A stretch of DNA of 64,000 bases from Serripes groenlandicus. Lineage: Eukaryota; Mollusca; Bivalvia; Cardiida; Cardiidae. The translations under genes were made by a program, and so were the position numbers. The stretch is taken from assembly GCA_031761405.1 (NCBI GenBank), contig JASEVX010000008.1, positions 70,125,717-70,189,716 on the forward strand, read 5' to 3'. Shown in pieces: positions 18,540-29,420 of this stretch; within the stretch, counting starts at the first letter, position 1, and each line of letters opens with the position of its first letter. The notes beneath the pieces are model-generated. The model was given only the letters and a program-made list of their open reading frames with translations. It had not been told where the DNA came from and did no database searches.

Positions 18540-18965
18540 CCAGAGTGTTAACAAGATTGTCCGTCATTTGGCCTATTGACCTATTCTTTTTACCTGATAC
18601 GACCCATATTCGAACATGGACTAGATTTCATCAAGACAAACATTCTGACAAAGTTTCAACTTGCTCAAAGTAAATATGCGCTTCAATGTTGCCTAGTGAC
18701 CTAATTTCTGACCCAATATGACCCATATTCGTACTTGACCTAGATATCATTCAGACGAACATTCAAGCTGCTGAAGCTGACAGTGCGGCCTCCAGATTGT
18801 TAACACTGTTTTCCTTCAAGTTGGCCTAGTGACCTAGGTTTTTTAACAAACATGACCAATATTCAAACTTAGCCTACATCTCATCAAGACAAACATTCTG
18901 ATAAAGTTTCAACATGCTCAAGTTAAAAATGCAGCCCCCAGATTGTTAACAATATTTCCTAATTG
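18540..18965 (-). repeat. GGTCACTAGGCCAAATTGAA-type array, minus strand, ~2.5 units
   Basis: Reverse complement of the unit found at 39707-41260 and 46420-47780, with TTGGCCTAGTGACCTA and GACCCATATTCGAAC repeating about every 150 bp. It lacks an identifiable cap. Confidence 0.75.
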
Positions 18966-18984
18966 ACGAAAACATTATTTTCTA

Positions 18985-19290
18985 AAAACTTTATTTCTGT
19001 CTTTTAGACAATGTATCAGGACGTATTGAATACAAATTAGGCCCTTTTTCAACTTTCATTGCAATCAGTCATTCAGAAGAGCTACATCAAGTTCGTCAAA
19101 TCGTCAATTTTGTTGACGAATTGACGAAAAAAAAAAAAAAAATTAAAAACTTGATTTCTGTGTTTTAGATACTGCATCTGAACGTACTTAATGCAAATAA
19201 GACCCTATTTCAATTCTCCTGGCCATCAGTCATTCAAAAGGGCTTCATGAAGTTTGTCAATTGGTTGTAATTTTGAATTTCACGATATGG
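18985..19290 (-). repeat. dispersed GTCAATTCGTCAAC repeat, two partial copies
   Basis: TTGACGAATTGACG and CAGTCATTCAGAAGAGCT blocks, in reverse orientation to the copy at 21155-21667. Confidence 0.65.
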
Positions 19291-20075
19291 ACAACATACA
19301 ATGAGCCCTGATGTTTGTCAACGTATAAAACGCACCAAAATAAATGTTGACAAACATCACAGCACATACTTGTTCAGTTGAATAGATAAATACCTAGGTT
19401 TTAGTTGATGGTTTTCTGTATGAGGTAAATATATTCTGGGGCTAGTCCACGCATGAACTTATCATATATACACTCATACTGGTGAACGGAAGATAAATGA
19501 ATATATTATATGAAAATCGGACCTGATTTTGGACTTCGACATATACAGGTTTTTGTTGACGACATTCTGAATTGGGAAAATTATTTTGAGGCGCACTCAC
19601 GTATGGAATTATCACATACACACGAAGTGGTGAACAGATCCGTAAAGCAAACCATGCATGAAAATGAGCCCTGATGTTTTTTAAGTAAAACAAAACACAT
19701 CGAAATATACGTTGACAAACATCACAGCATATTCTTCTTTAGTTGAATCTCTTCATACACAGGTTCTTGCTAATAGCTTTCTGCATGTGGGAAGTGTATT
19801 ATGTGGCGCGTCCACGCATGCAATTACCTAAAGTACACACGTACTGGTGGACGGTCCCCAAATGCAAATGTTATATGTAAATGAGCCTTAATGTTTGTCA
19901 ACGTATAAAACGCACAAAAATATACGTTGACAAATATCACAGCACATTCTTCTTCAGTTGAATACATACACAGGTTCTAGTTGATGGCTCTCTGTATTAA
20001 GAAATGTATTCTGGTGCGCGTCCACGTATGAAATTATCACATAAACACTCATACTGTTGAGCGAAGCCCTGAAGT
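19291..20075. repeat. four diverged tandem units of ~155-220 bp
   Basis: Each unit carries GTTTGTCAACGTATAAAACG or a relic, CAGTTGAATA..ACAGGTTCTAGTTGAT, TTCTG.G.GCG.GTCCACG.ATG and ACTCATACTG.TGA.CG. Unit two lacks the first block, giving uneven spacing. GTTGACAAACATCAC faces GTTTGTCAACGTA, a dyad within each unit. Confidence 0.75.
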
Positions 20076-21150
20076 TTAACAACGTTTATAGCTATCATAA
20101 GTACAGTAAAGACTTATGTTTCAAAATATAAATTCCGTTCAATTGAAAAATGAGCACATTCGGATATGAAGTGTCCCTGGATATTTGTATTAATATTTTG
20201 GCATTATACACACAATGACTGACAGTTTCCCTTAAGTGTTTGTTAATACCTAATAATTGTATAGTACTTTATGCATGATGCATAGTTCTGCGCGTTTTGG
20301 CAAATATCAAAAAATGGAAGGCTGTTTTTGTGAACAGACACATAACGGTCGAAGCCATGGTGGAGGTTCATTCTTTCCTGAAGCTCGCATTCAAACTTCC
20401 GTTCAACGACCCTAAACACTTTCCTTTTCTAAGAACTTTTTTCTCAGGGAATGTGCCAGTAGTTAGATACGAGTGCACATACACTTATAATGTATGCAGT
20501 TAAACCATATGTTTGCAATAAATTAAAAGTATCGAAAATAAAACATTTTTGTCGTGTACATTGAATTATTTTAAACCAATTTAGAAGATAAGTGAAAATC
20601 TGGTTAGTGGGACAATTCGTAGGCATTTTACACAGTCTTTGAAGGAAATTTGTTTTGCGTTTGTCAATTTCACATTGTATGTTGTACCGACCTAGCAGAC
20701 TAAATACCATATCTGTACGTGTAAATGCTGTGATTGTTTGCCACATAATCACCAAAGTATATCTATAGAAGACATAGAATGACATAGATCACTTCCGTAC
20801 AGTGTAGACGAAATTGGTATTGTTTTCATTAGTGAACCCATTGTAATAAGGTTGACATATCAAATGTTGTTTACTGCTAGTAAAGAGAATATATAAAGGC
20901 CCGTCCTTTTGCTGTTACCAAGATGTACAAAACCGTGAAGATTGGCAAAGAGAACCCCTTCATTTGAACAAATATAAATTTCAACTTGTTACCACTACTT
21001 AAGAGTAATCTGGTCTTATTTATATTGTACTAACAATATAAAGAAAGGAGCATTCCAAAATATAATAAACAATTTGGATTGTCTCTCCAGTTTCTACTAC
21101 ATTCTTCATCACAAGGGTTAGTTTTAATCATAAGCCTCAGAAAACACAAT
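20076..21150. other. no recognised feature
   Basis: Contains a 68-codon open frame at 20297-20503 and a 113-codon frame on the opposite strand, neither with recognisable motifs or homology I know. The rest is AT-rich. Confidence 0.35.
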
Positions 21151-21154
21151 CATA

Positions 21155-21667
21155 TTTTTTTCGTTAATTCGTCAACAAAATAGACGAACTTGACGATGCT
21201 CTTCTGAATGACTGATCGCCATGAAATTTGAAATGGAACCTAATTTGCATCCAGATACATTATTTAAAAGACGGAAATAAAGGTTTTAGAAAAATATTTT
21301 TTTCGTCAATTCGTCAACAAAATTGACGAGATGACGAACTTGACTCTTCTGATTGCCTGAACGCCATGAAACATGAAACAATTAAGAAGCCGAATTTGCA
21401 AAACATGAATTTGCAACAAAATTGACGAACTGACGAAATTGACGAACACTTATGAATGACTGATGGCCCTGCAATTTGAAATAAGCTCTAATTTGCATTC
21501 AATACGTCCATATACATCACCTAAAAGACAGAAATAAAGTTTTTAGATTCATTTTTTTTCGTCAATTCGTCAACAAAATTGATGAGTTGACGAATTGACG
21601 AAATTCACGAAGCTCTTCTGAATGACTGATCGCCATGAAATTTGAAATAGGGCCTAATTTGCATTCA
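21155..21667 (+). repeat. dispersed GTCAATTCGTCAAC repeat, about three copies, interrupted at 21667
   Basis: Successive modules of dyad + CTCTTCTGAATGACTGATCG + GGGCCTAATTTGCATTCA + ACGTCCAGATACATTATC + AAATAAAGTTTTTAGA. The last breaks off after GCATTCA at 21667 and resumes at 25240 with TACGTCCAGATACATTATCT. Everything between is a later insertion. Confidence 0.8.
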
Positions 21668-22069
21668 TTAGGGAGGTTTCAATTTGAAACTTGTACGGGT
21701 ACGCGTACGAGTGGGGGCGATATTTGTGTAAAACGTCACTATGACGTCACTACTTTCTGATGCTTTATCGATACCACTACACGTCATTTACTTGTGAGTG
21801 CCGGTTTACACGTAAGTAAAATGAACACGATTTATTACTGAAATATATCATTTTCTACATGTTTTAATGAATGTATAAGCTGAATGATTCATTTATGAAT
21901 GAGAAATTCTTTGACAGTGATAACCTAACTAGAATCATATAAAATTTATAGCGTGTTTCCTACATGTCGCATTGACGACCTTCGTCTTTTCTTTACAATA
22001 AACAAATGTAGAGATTGATGCATGATCAGCTTCCAAACAGGTACGCGGTTTAGTCGGTGCCATACAGTC

Positions 22070-22459
22070 TTAACCCTTTACCTGATAGTACATTTCACGC
22101 CTTTGCATAGTAGACCCAGATCAGGCAGCTCCTAAATGCGCGGATCCAGAGGGGGGCGGGGTGGAAAATCCCAATCCCAAATCCTTCTTTAAAATGACTC
22201 CACCATGAGGTGGACGCTGCCCCCCCCCACCCCCCGCCCTGAGAAAAATTGCTGGATCCGCGCAGGTCCTATAGGAGCTGCCTAATCTGGGTCTACTCTG
22301 TTTGCTCAATAGAATAATGTAGGGAAGACTTTACACTACAGGCTACAATAGTAAAATACCCTATTTTATGTATTACATTAAAATTACATATCTAGATCTG
22401 ATTATATATTCATATATATGCGGAGATTCTTCATGAATACTGAACAGGTAAAGGGTTAA
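22070..22459. mobile_element. TTAA-flanked MITE with internal GC-rich hairpin
   Basis: TTAA (22070-22073) + CCCTTTACCTG at the left; CAGGTAAAGGG + TTAA (22456-22459) at the right. Such CCC/GGG ends with TTAA duplications are the piggyBac style. Inside, AGACCCAGATCAGGCAGCTC..GCGCGGATCCAG (about 22110-22153) faces CTGGATCCGCGC..GAGCTGCCTAATCTGGGTCT (about 22250-22297), a second nested foldback with poly-C/poly-G arms. Confidence 0.8.
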
Positions 22460-22489
22460 GACTTAATACAAGTACCCGTACCCGTACAA

Positions 22490-23757
22490 GTTTGAAATCA
22501 AAACCTCTCTAATGCAGAAACGTGTACGTGTAGCTACAAGTACAAGTACCTGTACAAGTTTGAAATCGAAACCTCTCTAATGCAGAAACGTGTACGTGTA
22601 GCTACAAGTACCCGTACCTGTACAAGTTTGAAATCAAAACCTCTCTAATGCAGAAACGTGTACGTGTACGTGTAGCTACAAGTACCCGTACCTGTACAAG
22701 TTTGAAATCGAAACCTCTCTAATGCAGAAACGTGTACGTGTAGCTACAAGTACAAGTACCTGTACAAGTTTGAAATCGAAACCTCTCTAATGCAGAAACG
22801 TGTACGTGTAGCTACAAGTACCCGTACCTGTACAAGTTTGAAATCGAAACCTCTCTAATGCAGAAACGTGTACGTGTAGCTACAAGTACAAGTACCCGTA
22901 CCCGTACAAGTTTGAAATCGAAACCTCTCTAATGCAGAAACGTGTACGTGTAGCTACAAGTACAAGTACCCGTACCTGTACAAGTTTGAAATCGAAACCT
23001 CTCTAATGCAGAAACGTGTACGTGTAGCTACAAGTACAAGTACCCGTACCTGTACAAGTTTGAAATCGAAACCTCTCTAATGCAGAAACGTGTACGTGTA
23101 GCTACAAGTACAAGTACCCGTACAAGTTTGAAATCGAAACCTCTCTAATGCAGAAACGTGTACGTGTAGCTACAAGTACAAGTACAAGTACCCGTACACG
23201 TTTGAAATCAAAACCTCTCTAATGCAGAAACGTGTACGTGTAGCTACAAGTACAAGTACCCGTACAAGTTTGAAATCGAAACCTCTCTAATGCAGAAACG
23301 TGTACGTGTAGCTACAAGTACAAGTACCCGTACAAGTTTGAAATCGTAACCTCTCTAATGCAGAAACGTGTACGTGTAGCTACAAGTACAAGTACCCGTA
23401 CAAGTTTGAAATCGTAACCTCTCTAATGCAGAAACGTGTACGTGTACGTGTAGCTACAAGTACAAGTACCCGTACAAGTTTGAAATCAAAACCTCTCTAA
23501 TGCAGAAACGTGTACGTGTAGCTACAAGTACAAGTACCCGTACCTGTACAAGTTTGAAATCAAAACCTCTCTAATGCAGAAACGTGTACGTGTAGCTACA
23601 AGTACAAGTACCCGTACCTGTACAAGTTTGAAATCGAAACCTCTCTAATGCAGAAACGTGTACGTGTAGCTACAAGTACAAGTACCCGTACAAGTTTGAA
23701 ATCGAAACCTCTCTAATGCAGAAACGTGTACGTGTAGCAACAAGTACAAGTACAAGT
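22490..23757 (+). repeat. ~70-80 bp tandem array, first block (~17 units)
   Basis: The unit is CCTCTCTAATGCAGAAACGT, GTACGTGTAGCTACAAGTAC, (AAGTAC)n CCGTAC and AAGTTTGAAATCGAAA. Variation is mainly in the number of CAAGTA and GTACGT steps and in ATCGAAA/ATCAAAA/ATCGTAA. Confidence 0.95.
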
Positions 23758-24793
23758 CAGAGATCTGCCGAGGACGCGTTTTTGCGCCATTGGCGCAGTG
23801 AAATAGAGAATGGCGCAGAAGAATTCCTACAAATGGGCCCTTGGCGCGCCCGAAATTGAGGCTTAAAATTTGCCGTATCGACTAAAAAGTTAGTAAATAA
23901 AGTCGAAGGGAGAACAGAAAAGATATCAATTACCAAATAAATATCAGGCCTTTCATGAGACAAAAATTACAGAAGTTTGTTACACTTTCAAACTCAAAAC
24001 AGTTCATTTAAACAAAACGAAAGTGTTGTCGCCATTTTCCTATGACATAATGCCTCGTTTTGTAAGTGGGCATCTCCGCGCACCTGTTTGGGAATCTCCG
24101 CGCACCTGTTAATGAACACGCATTGATCGTGTAACGAAATCGAGGTGGGGCGAAACGCCGAAACCGAAAGGACGCATATTTCAATATGGCGGCGAAACGT
24201 AAACAATCGATGTCTTTGTTAAATTATTTCAAAGGCTCTGCCCCTAAAAAGCAATCCCCGAATAAAGATGAGAACGGTAACAGTTAAAATGAGTCTGAAT
24301 TAAGTGATAGCGTCAGCGAGTCAAATAAAAACGAATCCGTCAACCTGTCAGGCGACTTGTCAGAAAACCCATCGACGTCGTCTGCATCAAAAAACCGTCC
24401 TTTCCATAAAAAGTGGCTTAATGATTTCAAATGGTTGAATTTTAATGAAAATGCAAATGCAATGACATGTACTTTATGTTTGAGACATAAGAAAGTAAAT
24501 TCAATAACAAATGGGAAATGTAACAATTTCAAAACATCCACATTAACAAGATATGCCTCAATTGTTGATTAAAGTTATAGGTTAAAGTAAATAAAAGTAA
24601 ATTGTTTAAAACTGTAAATCATGTTAGTTCCTTTGCTTAGCTGAAGACTGAGCCAGATTTTTGGTGCCCAAATTCAGTCAGGTAAAACCGTAAATAATAT
24701 TTTACAATGGCCCAAAGTTTTTGAAAATGGCCCACCTTTTTCAGACTCAGTGGGCCTTTGGCCCAATGTTTTCAAAATCTTGGCAGATCTCTG
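23758..24793 (+). mobile_element. 1.04-kb non-autonomous hAT-like element inside the array
   Basis: Perfect 12-bp TIRs: CAGAGATCTGCC (23758-23769) and GGCAGATCTCTG (24782-24793). CAAGT flanks both sides (23753-23757, 24794-24798), a 5-bp duplication, though CAAGT is common in the array. CAGNG ends are hAT-like. It carries the N-terminal piece of a transposase-like protein (24186-24572) and no catalytic domain. Confidence 0.8.
24186..24572 (+). pseudogene. N-terminal fragment of hAT/ZMYM-type transposase-like protein
   Basis: ATG at 24186 begins MAAKRKQSMSLLNYFKGSAP, a basic start with the LLNYF/SLLSFF-like motif seen at the head of many hAT-derived proteins. An in-frame TAA interrupts after NGNS (24285-24287). 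The same frame then runs on as a Ser/Glu/Asn-rich linker and KKWLNDFKWLNFNENANAMT-CTLC, typical of a BED/TTF-like zinc finger (CTLC..H), and stops with TAA just after TLTRYASIVD. No DDE core follows. It is a truncated passenger inside the TIR element, so mobilisation would need an enzyme supplied elsewhere. Confidence 0.6.
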
Positions 24794-25239
24794 CAAGTAC
24801 CCGTACACGTTTGAAATCAAAACCTCTCTAATGCAGAAACGTGTACGTGTAGCTACAAGTACAAGTACCCGTACAAGTTTGAAATCGAAACCTCTCTAAT
24901 GCAGAAACGTGTACGTGTAGCTACAAGTACAAGTACCCGTACAAGTTTGAAATCGTAACCTCTCTAATGCAGAAACGTGTACGTGTAGCTACAAGTACAA
25001 GTACCCGTACAAGTTTGAAATCGTAACCTCTCTAATGCAGAAACGTGTACGTGTACGTGTAGCTACAAGTACAAGTACCCGTACAAGTTTGAAATCAAAA
25101 CCTCTCTAATGCAGAAACGTGTACGTGTAGCTACAAGTACAAGTACCCGTACAAGTTTGAAATCGTAACCTCTCTAATTCAGAAACGTGTACGTGTAGCT
25201 ACAAGTACCCGTACAAGTTTGAAATAAAAACCTCTCTAA
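24794..25239 (+). repeat. ~70-80 bp tandem array, second block
   Basis: Continuation of the array after the hAT-like insertion. Its first 359 bp (24794-25152) repeat 23185-23543 variant by variant, then the two diverge. Confidence 0.93.
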
Positions 25240-26068
25240 TACGTCCAGATACATTATCTGAAAGACAGAAATAAAGTTTTTAGAAAAATATTGTTTTCGT
25301 CAATTAGTCAACACAGTTCACAAATTGACGAACTCGACGAAGCTCTTCTGATTGACTGATCGCCATGAAACATTGAAAAATGGCCTAATTGCATTCAATA
25401 CGTCCAGATACATTATATTTATAAAGGAAAGAAATAAAGTCTTAGAAAAATCTTTTTTTCGTCAATTTCGTCAACTAAATTGACGATTTGACGAATTGAT
25501 GAACTTGACAAAGCTCTTCTGAATGACTGATGGCCATGAAATTTGAAAAAGGGCCTAATTTGCATTCAATACTTCCAGATACATTTATCTAAAAAACAGA
25601 AATAAAGATTTTTAGAAAATTAATTTGTTCTTCAATTCCGTCAACTAAATTGACGAGTTGACGAACTTGAAGAAGCTCTTCTGATTGACTGATCGTCATT
25701 AAACATGAAATAGGGCCTAGTTTGCATTCAATACGCCCAGATACATTATCTTAAAGACAGAAATGAAAAAAAATTATAATTTTTCTTTTTTTCGTCAATT
25801 TGCCAACAACATTGACGTGTTGACGAACTTGACAAAGCTCTTCTAAATGACTGTTGGCCATGACATTTGAAATAGGGCCTAATTTGCATTCAATACGTCC
25901 AGATACATTATCTAAAAGACAGAAATAACGTTTTTAGAAAAAGTTTGTCATCGTTATTGACGAGTTGACGAACATAAAGAAGCTCTTCTGATTGCTTGAT
26001 CGGGCATTATTTGCATTCAATACGTCCAGATACATTATCTTAAAGAAAGAAATAAAGTATTTAGAAAA
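25240..26068 (+). repeat. dispersed GTCAATTCGTCAAC repeat, about five modules
   Basis: Modules of about 165 bp with the same block order as 21155-21667. The last leads through AAATAAAGTATTTAGAAAAA directly into the satellite array. Confidence 0.85.
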
Positions 26069-27252
26069 AATGTCACAGTTCGTCACTCGTCAATTCGTCA
26101 CTCGTCAACCTAACTTCACGGACCTAAAAAAATGTCACAGTTCGTCACTCGTCAATTCGTCACTCGTCAACCTAACTTCACGGACCTAAAGAAATGTCAC
26201 AGTTCGTCACTCGTCAACCTAACTTCACGGACCTAAAACAATGTCACAGTTCGCCACTCGTCAATTCGTCACTCGTCAACCTAACTTCACGGACCTAAAG
26301 AAATGTCACAGTTCGTCACTTGTCAACCTAACTTCACGGACCTAAAGAAATGTCACAGTTCGTCACTCGTCAACCTAACTTCACGGACCTAAAAAAATGT
26401 CACAGTTCGTCACTCGTCAACCTAACTTCACGGACCTAAAGAAATGTCACAGTTCGTCACTCGTCAACCTAACTTCACGGACCTAAAAAAATGTCACAGT
26501 TCGTCACTCGTCAATTCGTCACTCGTCAACCTAACTTCACGGACCTAAAGAAATGTCACAGTTCGTCACTTGTCAACCTAACTTCACCGACCTAAAGAAA
26601 TGTCACAGTTCGTCACTCGTCAACCTAACTTCACGGACCTAAAAAAATGTCACAGTTCGTCACTCGTCAATTCGTCACTCGTCAACCTAACTTCACGGAC
26701 CTAAAAAAATGTCACAGTTCGTCACTTGTCAACCTAACTTCACGGACCTAAAGAAATGTCACAGTTCGTCACTCGTCAACCTAACTTCACGGACCTAAAA
26801 AAATGTCACAGTTCGTCACTCGTCAACCTAACTTCACGGACCTAAAGAAATGTCACAGTTCGTCACTCGTCAACCTAACTTCACGGACCTAAACAAATGT
26901 CACAGTTCGTCACTCGTCAATTCGTCATTTGTCAACCTAACTTCACGGACCTAAAGAAATGTCACAGTTCGTCACTTGTCAACCTAACTTCACGGACCTA
27001 AAAAAATGTCACAGTTCGTCACTCGTCAACCTAACTTCACGGACCTAAAAAAATGTCACAGTTCGTCACTCGTCAACCTAACTTCACGGACCTAAAAAAA
27101 TGTCACAGTTTGTCACTCGTCAACCTAACTTCACGGACCTAAAAAAATGTCACAGTTCGTCACTCGTCAATTCGTCACTCGTCAACCTAACTTCACGGAC
27201 CTAAAGAAATGTCACAGTTCGTCACTTGTCAACCTAACTTCACGGACCTAAT
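26069..27252 (+). repeat. 47/62-bp satellite array, ~24 units
   Basis: The 47-bp unit is ATGTCACAGTTCGTCACTCG, TCAACCTAACTTCACGGACC, TAAAAAA. Some units have an extra 15-bp TCAATTCGTCACTCG duplication (62 bp). Units are nearly identical. It ends at 27252 in ordinary sequence. Confidence 0.96.
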
Positions 27253-27520
27253 ACATTTGATGTACTAGTGGGATTAAACATTTAAAAGTGACTGTCACTT
27301 CTTTTTACTTAGATTGATTAATTAAATTTAAGTTGATTAAAGAGAGAGAGAAGAGTTAATTGTTATTGAGTTTCAGTTTGTTGACTATAGCCTACTTTGC
27401 TCAGTTTATGTAAGCTGAAAATAAAACAGACAAACTAGGGATGAAAATGTCAAATTCAAAATCAATGATAAATAAAAAAATCGGGATACGCATTAGCCAT
27501 TGGTCTTCTCTTTCTATCCC
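27253..27520. other. no recognised feature
   Basis: AT-rich, with a short AGAGAGAGAAGAG run near 27340. Confidence 0.4.
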
Positions 27521-27597
27521 CTCGCCAGTACAGTCGCCGTGATATGACTGACTTTTTTTTTAAAACGGCGTTAAACCCTAATCAATCGATCAATTTT
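27521..27597 (+). repeat. 3'-tail fragment of the tRNA-derived SINE
   Basis: CAGTCGCCGTGATATGACTG followed by AAAACGGCGTTAAACC and CTAATCAATCGATCAAT, the tail seen on the full SINE at 52526-52815. The head is missing, as in 5'-truncated insertions. Confidence 0.75.
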
Positions 27598-27920
27598 ATT
27601 ATGCCCCTTCGAAGAAGAGGTGTATATTGCTTTGCACATGTCGGTCCATCGGACCTTCTGTAGACAAAAGCTTGTCCGAGTGATAACTCAAACTTGACTT
27701 GGAGGTTGGGCCTGACCAGTAGATGAACTCTATTTATTTTGAAGTCATTGGGTCAAAGGTCTCTGACCTTGACCACAAACACCTTTTTTAAGCTTGTCCG
27801 AGTGATAACTCAACAATGCCTGGACCTAGGGTCCTCAAACTTGACTTGGAGGTTGGGCCTGACAAGTAAATGAACCCTATTTATTTTGAGGTCATTGGGT
27901 CAAAGGTCAAGGTCACAGTG
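27598..27920 (+). repeat. hairpin-capped repeat, TTCGAAGAAGAGG family
   Basis: Cap ATGCCCCTTCGAAGAAGAGG (hairpin) and TGTATATTGCTTTGC, then two ~110-bp units with CTTGTCCGAGTGATAACTCA, GGAGGTTGGGCCTGACCAGT and GTCATTGGGTCAAAGGTC. It is split by the TIR element at 27921 and resumes at 28970 with GACCTTGAACACAAAAACC. Confidence 0.7.
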
Positions 27921-28969
27921 CAGCGATTTTTTTTACCTAAATTGTGAATGGGTCCGGTACCAGGGAAATTGTGAAAAATAGTGTTGTTGTTTCCATAAAA
28001 TTGTGAATTTAAATATTACAGCTATGTAACTTAATAATAAGCCGCTGTCTGTGTTAAGGCTTGCATTACTAGCTACGATCACTAAATCGTCAGTTTGAGT
28101 AGCAGGGGATACGGTTTGAGATTCAGATGTAGGCGATACGGACCCTAATTCTAGTTGGGTTTAGACAGTTAAAACTGTTTCCATGCATGGCCCTGGTGAA
28201 TGTTCTGTACGCTGCTCAGTATCATGGCTAGTGTCCAATTGTGCCTTACCAAATAATTGATCGTTTTATAGCCTTTTCAGGCGCTGATGATAGTTTTTTC
28301 TGATAATATTTATTATATCTCGACATTGTCAAATCGTTTTTATCGTAATCATCTAGACGCTTTAGTTATAAATGCATGCGTCTTTAATAAGTAATTTTGT
28401 TCTCATTTTTCCGCTGTTAACATCATAGGCAGCTATTGCAACGATTAAATAAATCATATTTAACATTAAATTGAGTCTAGAAAATATGCAGTTACCATTT
28501 AAATACATGAAAATCCAATTCACATCAGCGAAAAATTTCGTCGGACGCCATGTTTTTTCTTAAAAACACGTGGTTAAGTCGACAAGACGAAATGGGTAAA
28601 AAATAAATAAACGAAATATCACCCAACTCCCAATACTTATTGTACGAATAAGAAATATAATTATTTCGTTAAATATTTGTTTCCGATAAATAATTGCGAC
28701 ACCTGAATGGATATACGGCACTGAGAAATGTCGCGATTTGTTTTAAAATGTAAACAACAGCGACGGGCCGAGAATGTTTTTGATTTTGTCAGAAAAACTA
28801 GTTACAAAGTTAAAATTAGGCTAGTCGGCCAGAATTGTGAATTGACGGACCCTTTTGGCCAGAATTGTGAATGGGTCCGTCGGACCCTTTTGGAAAATTG
28901 TGAAGAGCCGTTTGTAATTGTGAATGGGTCCGTTAAACGGTACCAGCTAAAGAAGGAAAAAAATCGCTG
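27921..28969. mobile_element. 1.05-kb non-autonomous TIR element (CAGCG ends)
   Basis: Starts CAGCGATTTTTTT and ends with its complement, AAAAAAATCGCTG. CAGTG is duplicated on both sides (27916-27920 and 28970-28974); removing the element restores GGTCACAGTGACC, a sensible join of the host repeat. Near both ends AATTGTGAATGGGTCCG occurs in direct orientation. A 90-codon open frame at 28728-29000 runs through the right end and has no recognisable domain. Ends are hAT-like (CAGNG) with a 5-bp duplication. Confidence 0.8.
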
Positions 28970-29000
28970 CAGTGACCTTGAACACAAAAACCTTTTTTAA

Positions 29001-29420
29001 CCTTGTCCAGGGACGTAGATAAGAGGGATAGGCAACTACACCTGTTATCTGGTTAAAATATCACACATAGAAATAAAATTGTCCAAATTTTCACATTTTG
29101 TAGCATATAAAGCTTTGAAGTCACAATTGGCACATAAACAAAACATACATATTCTGAAAGCTTAACATTTCATCTAAGGTTAGAGATAAAATGAATATCT
29201 GGAATTTCTTTGTATTTTGAACAATGACTGGTTTAAAAGATACAGATATTGGGATTTCTGAATTATTTTATTTTTTTCCAAAATTTAATAGACTGACATT
29301 TTTCATACGGATAACATATTATCAAAACCTGTAATATATTAAAATATTTTCATCTACTGCAATAGAAGAATGTTTAAACTTCCAGAAAATATTTTTTTTA
29401 TTTTCATATCTTGAATAGTT
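29001..29420. other. no recognised feature
   Basis: AT-rich sequence between repeats with no coding or repeat pattern I can identify. Confidence 0.4.

Larger units (their letters stand above)
21668..25239. mobile_element. nested TIR element inserted into the dispersed repeat; one end amplified
   Basis: The left end reads TTAGGGAGGTTTCAATTTGA then AACTTGTACGGGTAC. The right end (ending 25239) is the inverted counterpart, GTACCCGTACAAGTTTGAAA then TAAAAACCTCTCTAA. The host repeat GCATTCA..TACGTCC is split exactly at these ends. The right terminal sequence has expanded into the 75-bp array, and two later insertions (22070-22459 and 23758-24793) sit inside. No protein of its own is seen. Confidence 0.75.

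Noticed and set aside
20297..20503. 68-codon plus-strand open frame as a gene
   Set aside because: Length is within chance for this composition and no motif or splice context supports it.
26069..27252. CRISPR-like regular repeats
   Set aside because: There are no unique spacers; units are simply tandem with an optional 15-bp internal duplication, in a eukaryotic context.
23758..28969. Assigning the 5-bp-duplication elements to Transib
   Set aside because: Their ends are CAGAG/CAGCG and the passenger is hAT-like; Transib ends begin CAC with a different consensus.
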